64,000 bases of DNA, from assembly GCA_946800325.1 (NCBI GenBank), contig OX326956.1, positions 13,619,167 through 13,683,166 of the forward strand, written 5' to 3'. Origin of the DNA: Luzula sylvatica (Eukaryota > Streptophyta > Magnoliopsida > Poales > Juncaceae). Under the pieces are notes generated by a model. The model saw nothing but the letters and a program-made list of their open reading frames with translations, searched no databases and had not been told where the DNA came from. A program made the position numbers and the translations under genes. Shown here one piece after another: positions 33,941 to 46,820 of the stretch. Numbering within the stretch: position 1 is the first letter of the stretch; each line of letters begins with the position of its first letter.

Positions 33941-34019
33941 GATTGATTCTGGCGAGACTTTTTTTTTTTTTATCTAGAAGCTTACATGCTCGGTACCGGT
34001 AAAATAAAACAACCATTTA

Positions 34020-35829
34020 TCAAGGTAATTTCAATTTACAAATTAATATCAATTATGTAATTAATAAAGTGTCGCTTATTGGTAGAGAAAAGATATTTTG
34101 AGAGTTAGAAGGGTTTTTGTGCAAAATGACAGAAAATTGCAAGAACGCATAAATTTTGAGAGTTCGAAGGGTGTATTTGTAAATGTGCAAGATCCCTGAG
34201 GGTATAAATAGGAGAAATATTGCAAAGAATATTAAAGACAAAAAGTATTTTGAGAGTTATATGGATTTTTATGCAAAATGGCAAAAAAACTGTAAAAACA
34301 CATAAATTTGGGTATATTTGTTAATGTGTGAAAGTAAATATTTCTAAGTGTGTATAGGAGAAAGTGGATGAAACTAATAGCTTAGAGATGATATATGTTG
34401 TAGAGAAAGAAATTATAAGAATTAAAAGGGTTTTTAGGTAAAAGTGCAAATAACAAAGATATATGGGTATGTATGTAAAGTTCAAGAGGAAAACGGGTTA
34501 CCGGATCTTGATAAATTCGAAGAGTTCTGAAAGGCTAACGGCTCACTGAGTTTTCTCAGTACGTGTATAGGTTGGAGATAGCTCAAATAAGCGAACAGGT
34601 TTTTGTGTACTTTTTTAGAGACCGGTCCAAGAGCTAGTACGGTATGGAATGGGGAATGACCCGGTTGAGAAATGCGGAAGATGCAATATTCCTTGAATTC
34701 TTGAACCAAAAAAAGAGAGAAAAATCAAAATTTGTTCTTTTGCACTTGCCTTAGGATCTAAATACGATAATATAAGTATTTCAAATATTTTTTATAGATT
34801 TAAATGATAAATTATTACATGGTTAACACCTCTATTTATACTAATAATCCTAATAATGATACTAACCTACTTGTTACATAATCGGCAAGGAAACATAGTT
34901 ACAAAACAAGTCCTTATACATAAAAAAGAATTCACCCAACACATTATGACTTGACCTCAAAATATACACACACACACATTACATATTCACGGACACACAC
35001 ATACACACATATACAAACACAAATTCAAATCCAAATCGAAAACTTCCTGTGATCAAGGGCTGGTTTCCTATATAAAAAAAAAAAATTAAACAAATTAAAT
35101 TTAAATAGTAAAAAAGCAGGGACCTTTTAGTAAAAATACGGGGACCTTTTATTAAAATGATTGGTGACTGTATCGATGATCTCAAGATGCGCTTTGATAG
35201 TCAAAAACTTCATGCGATCAAGGGCTTGCTTCCTATATAAAAAATATTAAACAAATTAAATTTAAATAGTTTTTTGTAATTGACCCAATCATGAATATTC
35301 AAACATTGTACAAACTTTATTAATTTAGAATAATGTTAATAATCAAGAACTTACTGAGCAAGCTCGTGTTTTATGAAATTAACTCTGAAATTGAATCGAT
35401 TTTGCCGAGTTCCTCTTCGAATAACATCACAAAAATATACATCTTCATACCGCAAAATAGAGGTAATTTATCAAATGTTTTTCTATATTACAGTCCCTGA
35501 GAAAACTAAAATCAACTAAACTAATTTATAATTTAATTAAGAATAAGTTAAGTATGAAAAGCTTAATAAAAATTATGAATTTATGTTACTGACCAAGAGG
35601 ATCTTCCTGGTAAAGGATGTGCTGAACCCTACTAAAGAAGCCCAATTTTCATCAATGCCAAGGACTAAAATGTCGAAAAAAACAATTTGTGATTTAAATG
35701 AAAATTGAAATTGTTCATTACTCGGAGAAATTTAAACCTTTGAAATTTCAGTAGTCATGGTTCCTCGATTTGATGCCGCTAATCAAAACAATAATTTTTC
35801 AGCCCTCTTTCTCTTCTGCCATATGCCAA
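34020..35829. other. Intergenic DNA, no gene recognised
   Basis: 34050-34480 contains diverged tandem copies of a module with TTTTGAGAGTTAGAAGGGTTTTTGTGC. 34960-35030 has a CA/TA-rich stretch. The phrase TTCCTATATAAAAAA..ATTAAACAAATTAAATTTAAATAG is duplicated at 35067 and 35230. Confidence 0.5.
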
Positions 35830-36497
35830 CTCGTTCTGACAACACAAAAATAACAAAATTTAAATAAATAAAATTTGGATTGGATTTAAGATAGAAATGA
35901 GAAGACAGAGACCTCATCATTGTCGACACCAACGAGGAAGAAGAGAGAGGCAGTATACTACTTTATAGTTCCTATGCTCCACGAATGAACACTAAAATTA
36001 TGAAATTTAATTTATACGATTGATTAGAAAAAAAAAGGAAGAAATTTTACACAAGTTTACTACAAGGTACATATTATAATTAACAAGAAAATTGTAAAGA
36101 AGGTCCAATTTGAATGGGATGCCCACTGCAAACTCAATTCGGCTGTATGAAAGACTTGGAACTGAGTGACGATATTACACAGAAAGATAGTAATTCCCGG
36201 CACGAGAGGATATTTTACACAATTAAATCATAATTAGTATTTCAGCTCAAATTCAGGACAAATTCCCGTAAAGAACCAAGATGTCTGCTACCAATTACCA
36301 ATTTCGAGAGAAATTAAACGTTGAATATGAAAAACTAAGTAGATCTAAGAAGTTAACTGTTGTTCGGTGAGAGCGAGGCATTTACGAACGATCTCGCCTT
36401 CTAAAGCTCGACGCTCGTCAAGAGAGAGGTGCTCGAAGTACTCCGCCAAGCGCGTCTGCCCTTGCTTGTTCACAAACAGTATGAATTTGATCCCCAT
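35830..36497 (-). pseudogene. AP4S: AP-4 complex sigma subunit pseudogene
   Basis: On the minus strand, ATG at 36497 opens MGIKFILFVNKQGQTRLAEY...LALTEQQ (47 codons, to 36357), the hallmark N-terminus of AP-4 sigma. The next exon (35991-35913) gives CSFVEHRNYKVVY, then after a shift ASLFFLVGVDNDE. A third begins NELA (about 35838) and then diverges. AP-4 is a trans-Golgi adaptor; sigma is its ~140-aa small subunit. This copy is broken: the donor after exon 1 reads TTAACT instead of GTAACT, about 8 nt are missing after VVY (frameshift), and everything after NELA is absent. It lies head-to-head with the SAWADEE fragment, 335 bp apart. Confidence 0.85.
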
Positions 36498-36831
36498 CTT
36501 CCTCTCCCTCTTCTTTCCCTCTATCTCTCTCTAATGGCTTCTCAAGCCTATTAAGAACGCAATAAAAGTATAGAACTCAAATCCCGGTTTTGTCAAACCC
36601 GTGAATACAAATATCGACTTTGTAATAACCCGGGAATTCAGATATATTGCATGTAAACAGATCCCTTTCGAGTTTGCTATGTTATAACCCGAGAATTCAA
36701 ATGATGAGTTTTACAGTGGACCCGTTAAACGATATTAACATCCAATTAACATCCAAACAATGGCCAATCAAGCTTTTTCTTTCCCTCTCTTTCGTCTTTC
36801 CTCCTCCAATCGCCGAAAGTGTGAGGCGAAA

Positions 36832-37978
36832 ATGGGAAAAAGCAGGCGATGCCAGGATCCTAGCTTTTCAGCTTGGGAGGTAAATTTTAATAACGATTGT
36901 TTTCCATTTTATCATGATCTGATCAACCTAAATTATGTTTGAAAATGTAATTAATTGCTGATCTTGCAATTATGTATACAGATCGAGCACATGGGGAGGT
37001 CGATTTTGGGGAAAAAATCTGGATTATTAGATAAAAGCTTTTGTGAAGGAATAACCAAAGAAATCAAGTAAACCCTTGTTATTTACATTATTAATTGCCA
37101 TGGAATAAATAAATTATCTTGGTGATTATATTTTCTTTTTCTGATATGTTTCAGTCGTTCTTCTGGACGGGTTGGAATTGACGTTATTCAAGTAAACCAG
37201 GTGAATTTTACTTCCAAAATCTTTAAAAAACAACAAACTTGTATTGTGTTTCATTAAAATCTTAAGAGTTTCAAATACACACTAGGTTCAAGAATGGGTA
37301 GAAAACAAGCTAAGAAACGAGGTGACTGAAATTACAAATTTACCCCTTTCCTCAAAGAAAATTAATGTACCGGAGACTTCTTCTCAAATGGTCTTAGGTA
37401 CCTTTTTTTTATCAAAAAATAATATATATATCACTTATGAAATGGAGTAATTATTCAATTTTATGTACTTAGCATTATAATTCATTAATTTGAATAAGTT
37501 CTCTTATATTTTGATGAAAAATATATCATTCCTGATTCAGTTGAACTAGAATTCGAGGCAAGATCTCGCAAGGATTCTGCATGGTATGTAATTCTGAAAA
37601 GAATGTAAAATAGAGGAAATTTGTACAAATTTTCACTATTTCAGATTCTTAAAGGATATTTATATATGCATTGATGAAAATATTTTTACATTTCTTTGCT
37701 GATGCAGGTATGATATCAGCACGTTTGTTGGAGACAGAATCACAGAGAGCGGCGAATTGGTACAATCATTTTTTCTCAGGATCTATGATTATTAATATTA
37801 CTTGGATTTTTCCAATTTGACATGTTGGTCCTATAAAAATATTGAAATTTGTGTAGGAAACGAAAGTGAAATACGAAAATTTTGGAGACGATGAGAATGA
37901 ATGGGTAAATGTGAAAAAAGACGTTAGGATCCACACCATTCCTCTAGACTCTTCTGAAATACGAAAATTCATATTATA
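36832..37978 (+). pseudogene. SAWADEE-domain (SHH-like) gene, 3' truncated
   Basis: Seven exons with good GT-AG sites: 36832-36879, 36982-37067, 37155-37200, 37286-37397, 37541-37583, 37707-37759 and 37857 onward. The product starts MGKSRRCQDPSFSAWE, continues through a diverged homeodomain-like part (INRSSGRVGIDVIQ, VQEWVENKLRNEV), and enters a SAWADEE domain (LEFEARSRKDSAWYDISTFV, DDENEWVNVKKDVRIHTIPL). SHH proteins read H3K9 methylation through SAWADEE and recruit Pol IV in RNA-directed DNA methylation. The domain is cut after LDSSE, where duplicated block B begins (about 37968), giving an early TAA. The zinc-binding C-terminal half is lost and does not reappear after block B. Reading frame and splice sites upstream look intact, suggesting recent truncation. 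Confidence 0.8.
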
Positions 37979-40130
37979 ATTTGCAAAAATATATAAACAA
38001 ATCATATTTTATTTGCAATATTATAATATTATATTTTAATTTTTTTTTTTAGTTTACATATTTAAAAACATGAAAAATATGATATTATTCGATTTGTTCA
38101 GTTTGTCGATTTTCAAACACTAAAACAAAACCGAACAGATTGAAAAATACCAATTTTTTAACGGAACCAAAAAAATCCAGCCAAATAAATTGAAAAATCA
38201 AATTGATTGAACGGAACTCAACGATTGTCAAATAAATCAAACTATTTGCATGTTCCTATTTTGTATAGTAAGTGACCATATTAAATTGTCATTATTGACA
38301 TGCCAATAGAGCGGTGAGCGATGAAAATATTCATAAAAGATATATAAACTGGATAATGAAACTATATATAGATATAAGATAATCAATATAATATAAGATA
38401 TAAAGTAAATATTTTTTGAAGGACTGGGACATCAATATTATTCTCACAAATATTAAATCACGCGGATCTCTCATCTTACTGATTTAAGATGTAAATTTGG
38501 AAATAATATTGGCCCTAAAAACAAAAAGTGGCGTTGCAGGTTGATTGTTCGCTCTTAATTTTTAAAGTATTAATATGTTAATTTCTAAAATAAAATAAAT
38601 ACATACAAGACTTACGTAAAAACAAAAACTATATGATTTATTATTTTTTTAAAATATGACCGTACCAGATTGTGACACGTGGCTTTTATTACAAAATATG
38701 TTAAAAAATAATATTATATCGCATCGGCCGAATAAATCCTTGCCGCAGCAATTATTGTCTTCAAAATACAGCTCTTTACCAATTCAATTTTCAAGGTTGG
38801 GTTGAGTGTTTATTTGACTTTTTTTCCAAAAATATAATTTTCTATCAATTCACTTTGCAAGTGTTTGTTTCAAGGCCCAGTAAAAATTCTTGAAATTTTA
38901 GCTTGCCCAGATATGTCGTCAAAACATCCTCATTATCATAATTAATAAGAATAATTTATATCTTAATTAAGATATTATACATAACTAATTAATATGTACC
39001 CTAACTATTATATGTATATGCTAATTATGTATCAAATTTTTAATTCATATGAAGATTAGATTGTGTATAATACATTTTATTTGTGACAATTTTTTTGGAT
39101 GAAAAATCATTTGAAATGATTATATGGGGTGTTCACTATAATTTAAAACAGTAATCGTTACTGATTTCTAGTCCATTCCAGCCGCAATATAGAAATCTGG
39201 CAAAAATGAAATATTTCATTTTTTTTTTAAAGCAGTTGAAAGTCATGATTACGATATTAAAACATTGATAAATGAATGGAAGTTTCACTCGGAACCTTCA
39301 AAAATCCACATTTTAATGTATATCCATTGAAAACATGAAATCTTATCAAAATATCATCCACATTTAAAACATGAGATCTTGCCGACGAAGAGGCGTCGCG
39401 TCACTCTCCTTCTTGCTTGTGGCCCAACCGGATCACATCGTTTAGTCCTCTCGCGGCTAGGGTTTCACACGACCGGAAGTTTTGTAATGTGAGGAGAAAT
39501 ATATCACATGGGTATATGAGAGTAGGCGGAATAATTTGAATGCATTGGGTGGACGGTGGGCCAATGCGCTGGGTTGTTTTACTTGCTTCTCGGTGCATGT
39601 GAACCGGGTCTAGACAATATAAATTGTCATATATTAACAAATTTCTATTGCTAAGTCATATAATTTCTATTGCTAAGTCATACATAAATTAAAAAAATAT
39701 ATTTCATAATTAACAAATTTATGAATATATTGAAAAATGCAGATATATCCTAACACTCAATTTACACTCAATTTACACCGTCTCCTTGAAGTTTGTAAAC
39801 AGCAGAATTCCTCCAGTACATCCCAACTAAATTGAATAATAATAAAAATTTAAAAAATAAAACAGAATGTATAATTAAAAAAAAGTTCCGGTAAATTACC
39901 TAAAAATGTAGGCAAGAGGATCATTTTGCGATTGAAACATGAAAAATCGGAAGCAATAAACTAATTACAATTTGAAACTAAAATCAATTAATCTCAAATA
40001 TATTTACATAAAAATAAAAAATTGTATTTCTTATTTTTGAAACATAAAAAGTGAGTTTGTCATTAGCTTTTACATCGAGTAAAATCTATGATGCTCAACA
40101 GAATTAATAAAAGAAAATACAGCCTTATTT

Positions 40131-43100
40131 CTGAATATGAAATTATTTTTAATTAAAGAGAGAATGACAAGAATCATGTTTTACGATAATTAAGCTAATA
40201 TTTAAATTATTTTTAATAAAAGAAAGAATAACAAGAATCATGTTATTTCTAATTAATCTAATATCACCTAACATAATCTAATTTCAAACAGTAACAAAAT
40301 TCAATCAAATCTTAATCCTAACGTTAAGAACAGCTAATGACAACGGTAACATTTTGATTTTTAAACGAAATAAACTCGGTCCACGCTTTAATGACATCAC
40401 AGAGAAAGTCGTTCTTATATGGTGCATGTTTTAATAGATACACCGTGTTTATGGAATTAAGTAAAATATTTCACCTCCTCCTCTAAACTCATCCATAAAA
40501 GGGTCCTCTCTGTGTACTCCGCACTGTTCTTTCATTCTCTTCTCTCTTCTCTCGCTTCTTCTCTATTCTCCTCCGCACAAAAATCGAGAAACTCTAGAGA
40601 CGAAAAGTTCTAAAAAATCGGTCGATCAAATCGCAAGAAAACCTTATAAATGAACACTCAGCACTCATGAAGAATTCTGTCCTCTTACCTGGTGGACTCA
40701 GATCTCGTCATGAATAACGATTTACAAGTTTGCGGTGAGATTGGATGCTGGAAAGACACGAGAATGTAAGTGTTTCTTCTCCATTTTTGTAATTTTTTGG
40801 TTTTCTTTATTAACGATCTTTTACCCCCAAATCCTTTCTTTGATTTTCTATTTGCACTTAGTTTTCTTGCCAGAGCCATTCTTCTTGTCCATTTCTATGT
40901 ATGGCTTTGAGATTGAATTTCGATTTTCATTTAATTTTGTTAATGGTTTTGAATATTCTTCAAGAAAATCCTGAATTTCTTGTATAAATAAATATGCCTT
41001 GCGTTGTTTTGTAAATTTATCAAGAAAACCCTGAATTGTTATGAACAATTAGTCTCAAGTTTTTTATTTTTTTTGTGTGCAGGGCAAAGGGACTTAGAAG
41101 AAATTAGCACCACAGCAAAAAATTTCAAAAAGCACTCCGAGTCAAGAACTCTCTTTGTTAGCGATGTAAGAATTCATTTCTTTTATGGTCACACCATGAA
41201 GGTGATTTTCATGCGAAATTTGCAGATATCACCTGCTGCATTGTGACTAAATTGCAACAAAACCCCTGCACTATTAGTTTTTGCAAATTAGTCCCACCAT
41301 TCTAAAAAAAATCATGAAACACTCTGTTTTTTTTGTAACACAGGGTTCTTTTTGCAATTTAGCAGTAATGCATGGGTTTTTTTTGTAAATTTCCCATTTG
41401 TTTGACCTGTATATATTTTCAATAGTTTGATTTTTATCTTACATTTCTTTTTTCAGGCCATTGAAATTTCCCAATAAGTGAGTTGAACAAGCACCAGGTA
41501 ATAATTAATAAATCTTCATCTATAAATACAAGCAAATGTTTATCACATATTTTCAGAAATTAATGCTGCTTTATTATTGTTTGTACAGCAGGTTAAAACA
41601 ACAAATACTGAAAAAGAACAAGAGACAAGATTTTCATCGGCCAGACATGAATACAAGTAGATGTGTATTTTTATGTATGTGTGTGTATGTATGGGTGTCT
41701 CTGTGTGTGTGTGTGTGTCTGATATGTATGTTTGTGTGTTTTCTGTATGTTTGTGCTGTGGTGTTGTATAATATGTGTATGTGTATTTTGCAGGTGCGCG
41801 TGGAGCGGGATGGGTCCCCCCCGAAAGGGGGCGGGTCCCGCCCGAAGAGGGGCGGGCCCCACGGGGTGGGGGCGGGGGCGGCCCTCCTCGGGCCGGGCGG
41901 GCCCCCCCCCCTCCGTGGGGCCCGCCCCTTTTCGGGTGGGACCCATCCCGCTCCACGCGCACCTGCAAAATACACATACACATATTATACAACACCACAG
42001 CACAAACATACAGAACACACACAAACATACATATCAGACACACACACACACACACAGAGACACCCATACATACACACACATACATAAAAATACACATCTA
42101 CTTGTATTCATGTCTGGCCGATGAAAATCTTGTCTCTTGTTCTTTTTCAGTATTTGTTGTTTTAACCTGCTGTACAAACAATAATAAAGCAGCATTAATT
42201 TCTGAAAATATGTGATAAACATTTGCTTGTATTTATAGATGAAGATTTATTAATTATTACCTGGTGCTTGTTCAACTCACTTATTGGGTTTCAACAAACT
42301 CTCGATTCAATGGCCTGAAAAAAGAAATGTAAGATAAAAATCAAACTATTGAAAATATATACAGGTCAAACAAATGGGAAATTTACAAAAAAAACCCATG
42401 CATTACTGCTAAATTGCAAAAAGAACCCTGTGTTACAAAAAAAACAGAGAGTGTTTCTTGATTTTTTTTAGAATGGTGGGACTAATTTGCAAAAACTAAT
42501 AGTGCAGGGGTTTTGTTGCAATTTAGGCACAATGCAGCAGGTGATATCTGCAAATTTGCCATGAAAATCACCTTCATGGTGTGACCATAAAAGAAATGAA
42601 TTCTTACATTGCTAAGAAATGGTGGGACTCGGAGTGCTTTTTGAAATTTTTTGCTGTCGTGCTAATTTCATCAAAGTCCCTTTGCCCTGCACACAAAAAA
42701 AATAAAAAACTTGAGACTAATTGTTCATAACAATTCAGGGTTTTCTTGATAAATTTACAAAACAACGCAAGGCATATTTATTTATACAAGAAATTCAGGA
42801 TTTTCTTGAAGAATATTCAAAACCATTAACAAAATTAAATGAAAATCGAAATTCAATCTCAAAGCCAAACATAGAAATGGACAAGAAGAATGGCTCTGGC
42901 AAGAAAACTAAGTGCAAATAGAAAATCAAAGAAAGGATTTGGGGGTAAAATATCTTTAATAAAGAAAACCAAAAAAATTACAAAAATGGAGAAGAAACAC
43001 TTACGTTCTCCTGTCTTTCCATTATCCAATCTCACCGCAAACATGTAAATCGTTATTCATAACGAGATCTGAGAAGTGAGACCACCAGGTAAGAGGACAT

Positions 43101-43737
43101 AATTCTTCATGAGTGCTGAGCGTTCATTTATAAGGTTTTCTTGCGATTTGATTGACCGATTTTTTAGAACTTTTCGTCTCTAGAGTTTCTCGATTTTTTT
43201 GTGGAGGAGAAAAGAGAAGAAGCGAGAGAAGAGAGAAGCGAAGAGAGAAGAGAATGAAAGAACAGTACCGAGTACATAGAGAGGACCCTTTTATGGAAGA
43301 GTTTAGAGTTGGAGGTGAAATATTTTACTTATTCCATAAACACGGTGTACCTATTAAGACATGCACCATATAAGAACGACATGCTCTATTCTGGCATTAA
43401 AGCGTGGACCGAGTTTATTTCGTTTAAAAATCAAAATGTTACCGTTGTCATTAGCTGTTCTTAACGTTAGGATTAAGATGTGAATCATGTGATTGAATTT
43501 TGTTACCGTTTGAAATTAGATATGTTAGATGATATCAGCTTAATTTTTTTTGATTAAATGATATCAGCTTAATTAGAAATATTATTCTTGTCAATCTCTC
43601 TTTAATTAAATATTAACTTAATGAGATTATGGTAGATATTACTCCCCGTTTAAATATTAGCTTAATTATCGTAAAACATGATTCTTGTCATTCTCTCTTT
43701 AATTAAAAATTAAAAATAAAAATAATTTCATATTCAG
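40131..43737. mobile_element. Foldback element copy B
   Basis: Equivalent to copy A with the same end points (CTGAATATGA to TATTCAG). The left arm lacks about 100 bp near 40220. The micro-ORF start in the left arm is mutated (ACAAG instead of ACATG, about 40725); in the right arm the ATG (minus strand, 43044) is intact. The core is contracted to 176 bp. Confidence 0.85.
41791..41966. repeat. GC-rich core of foldback copy B, contracted
   Basis: Same borders as in copy A (CAGGTGCGCGTGGAGCGGGA and its inverse) but only 176 bp against 486 bp. It keeps one or two minisatellite units per side. This shows that repeat-number change is a main difference between copies. Confidence 0.9.
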
Positions 43738-46091
43738 TAATGTTAAATGATATGTGATAAGAGTGAAGTGAATAAGGCCCAAATATACAATACAATACTC
43801 TGTGAATAAATCCCAACTCCAGAAATTAGGGGAAACAAATCTGCCAACATGGCATTCTGACATTGGATCTTTACAAACTACAAACAAAATTATACGTACG
43901 ATGCGTGTTGTGCAACGTATAATTATGCGCATGAACGAAAGGACCACCACTTTTTTATTCCATTGCTAAATATATAAATAAATTACATCAATTGAAAAAT
44001 GTTAGTAGCTTATGTAATATGCCCTCATTTTTTTGGATACATATAACGAATATTAAATACAGTCCGATTGAAAATATTATTAAGGGCCCACGTTGGAAAT
44101 CTACTTGGCCCCCCAATCCCACTTTTGCATCCACGATGAGGTGGCATATGTCAATTGACCCCACTTTAGACCCCACTAAATCAATTGACGTGTACCAATG
44201 AAATGATGAATTTGTCAATTACATGGTACACCATGTTCAATTGACAATACACCTATTATTTGATTAATTTATTACCACCAAATTATGATAAGTAATTAAT
44301 AAATAATATAAACATCATTATTATGATAATTAATTATTAATTTGAATGTTAATCAATTATGTCATTATAAAAATAATGCTTGATTTATAAAAAATAATCT
44401 TATTAATTATGTCAATTAAGTTAATTAAAACGATTAATATAATTATATTAACTCAAACAAAAATAATTATGTTAATTCTATTTTTTTTACCAAGTTTATT
44501 TTAATTCTTAATTGATGAAATTAATATATGAAACAAAAATAAAAAATCACAACAATTAATTTAATTAACAGTTTATTAACTTTGATAAGTAAATTAATTA
44601 TTAAATTAATTAAATTAATTAACTTCATTAATCAAAAATTTATTTTTTAACATATTCAATTTAATGTTATACTTATCATTATAAAATCAATTCAAATCAA
44701 TTAATATATTAATTTATCAATTCGAATCAATTAATATTAATTTATCAATTCAAATCAATTAATAATTTATCAATTTTAACTAAGTGTCATTATAAAATAA
44801 AATAAAATAAAATTAATTCAACTTTTCCAATCAATTCAAATTAATTCATCAATTCAAATTACTAATGTTTATTAATTAATATTTTTCCATTAACAACAAA
44901 TTTAACAAATAAATACATAATTAACTACATTCCAAATTCTCTACATGTTGTATTCCAAAATTATAATTAATTACACCATTAATTAACTACATTCCAAATA
45001 AAATAATTACTTTTCAATACATACATAATTAACTACATTCCAAACAAAATAAATACATAATTTTCAATAATTAATTACATTCCAAATTTATAATCACCAT
45101 ATTAATTACATTCCATGTACATAATTAACTACATAATTTTCCATACAAATTTTTTTGATGGATTTTTTAAAAAAAAAATTTGATGGAATTTTTTTTTTCC
45201 ATACAAATTAATCACCATATTATATTCCAATTCAAAATATTCCAAATCAAAATATTTCGAAAAAAAAATCTAAATATCTTCAAACCTGTCAATTATATTC
45301 CAAATCAATTATATTAAAACGTGTCAATTTAGGAAGAAAATTTAAATATTTCTTTTACACCATTAATTAATTATATTCCAAATCAATTGCCAAATTTACA
45401 CAAATCAGTAAATCAAAAAATCAGTCAATTTACACAAATCGAAAAAAACAGTAAAAAATCAGCAAATCAATTGCCAAATTTACGCAAATCAAGTAGACCT
45501 GAAAATTAAAAAAAAGTATAATGGAAAATAAAAAAAAACAGTCAATCGAGAATTAAAAAAACAGTCAAAAAACAGTCAATCGAAAAAAGAAAAAAAAAAT
45601 AGAACATGTTGTAGAATATATAACCCCAACCCGATCCAGATTAGTTCGGAAAATCTGTACCAATTTAATCTGAAAAAATCTGTCAACTAGATCTGAAAAA
45701 ATCTGTACAAAAAACGAAAAATATCATAAACATAATCACCAAAAAAATCCAGATTTGGTTTCATAAAAAATACCAAGATGTGAAGTTTTCAGAAAAAACA
45801 CCAATTTAATCGAAAAACCAGTACCAATTTAATCTAGAAACCAATTTAACTAGCACCAAAACCAGTACAAATCGCGAAAATCAACTCGAAAAGTATCATG
45901 GAACTCAAAAAACACCAAGAAATCTCTTACAAAATCTGGATCTAAAGTTTTCAAAATATGGATCTAAAAGAAGTACAAAAAAATCAGGGTATGGGGCTGC
46001 GAAATGAGGGCAAGAGAAAGAAAAGAGAAAAAGCCGAAAGAAGAGAGAAAGAGAGAAGGGGGGCTGCGAAAAGAGGGGTTGTCAAATGGGA

Positions 46092-46310
46092 GGGTTTGGG
46101 TATGGTCCAACAGTCGTTGGAGGATGCTCCGACCAATACATTAATGACCATTGGATTCTGACTTTGATGATAATTTTTTAACATGATATACACACGATCA
46201 ATAATAACCTTAAAAGGAATATCACAATTATCATCAAAAACAACATCTAATGGTTATTAATGTATTGGTCGGAGCATCCTCCAACGACCTGTTGGACCAT
46301 ACCCGAACCC
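46092..46310. mobile_element. Nested Mutator-like MITE
   Basis: About 220 bp with ~70-bp terminal inverted repeats (GGGTTTGGGTATGGTCCAAC..., continuing through GGAGGATGCTCCGACCAATA). Flanked by the direct repeat AAATGGGA (46084-46091 and 46312-46319), 8-9 bp as for Mutator-like elements. Short AT-rich spacer, no ORF. Confidence 0.85.
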
Positions 46311-46316
46311 CAAATG

Positions 46317-46319
<3 letters not shown>

Positions 46320-46354
<35 letters not shown>
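46320..46354. repeat. (GA)n microsatellite
   Basis: About 16 GA units directly beside the nested MITE. Confidence 0.95.
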
Positions 46355-46357
<3 letters not shown>

Positions 46358-46820
46358 GGGTTGTGAGTTTGGGTTCGGTTTATATATGGGTCGGGGCCGT
46401 CAATCCGTCCGACCCGTCAACCCGACCCGGTCAATTCAAAGGGATAAATCGAACTCATTAAGGGGGGGAACCGTGTGGGCCAGGCTTAATTGACCCATTA
46501 ATGACACATCGAGGAAGTTTTTTCGGGTTTGGGGGGCTGAATATATAACCCCTTAATATTTTTAGATTTGTATATTACGTGATTATATTATTTCTTTAGA
46601 CGTTATTCTTCTTTTAGAGGTTATTGATAATTGATAATAATATTATTTCTTTAGAGGGCATTCATAATAGTATTATTTCTTTAGAGGGCGAGATATTATT
46701 ATTTGTATCATGTATCCAACATTAGAGAAGTCTAAATTTCAGGGTATTCATATTATTCCACATTTTAGAGGGCTACATTTGTATTTTTAGGGTTTTGTAG
46801 GGATACACTAGAAATTTAAT

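Larger units (their letters stand above)
44098..46552. mobile_element. 2.45 kb insertion in block B with degenerate TIRs
   Basis: Absent from block A at the same point. The left end has TTGGCCCCCCAATCCCAC; the right end read inversely has TCAGCCCCCCAAACCCG, followed on both sides by CGATG-containing sequence. The interior is mostly very AT-rich with many short direct repeats (CAATTCAAATCAATTAAT and ATTACATTCCAAAT types). Near the right end lie a purine-rich tract, a nested MITE and (GA)n. No target duplication; about 10 bases of the original site are missing. No transposase. Confidence 0.65.

Noticed and set aside
44098..46552. Autonomous transposon
   Set aside because: The interior has no ORF beyond about 90 codons and no transposase motif.
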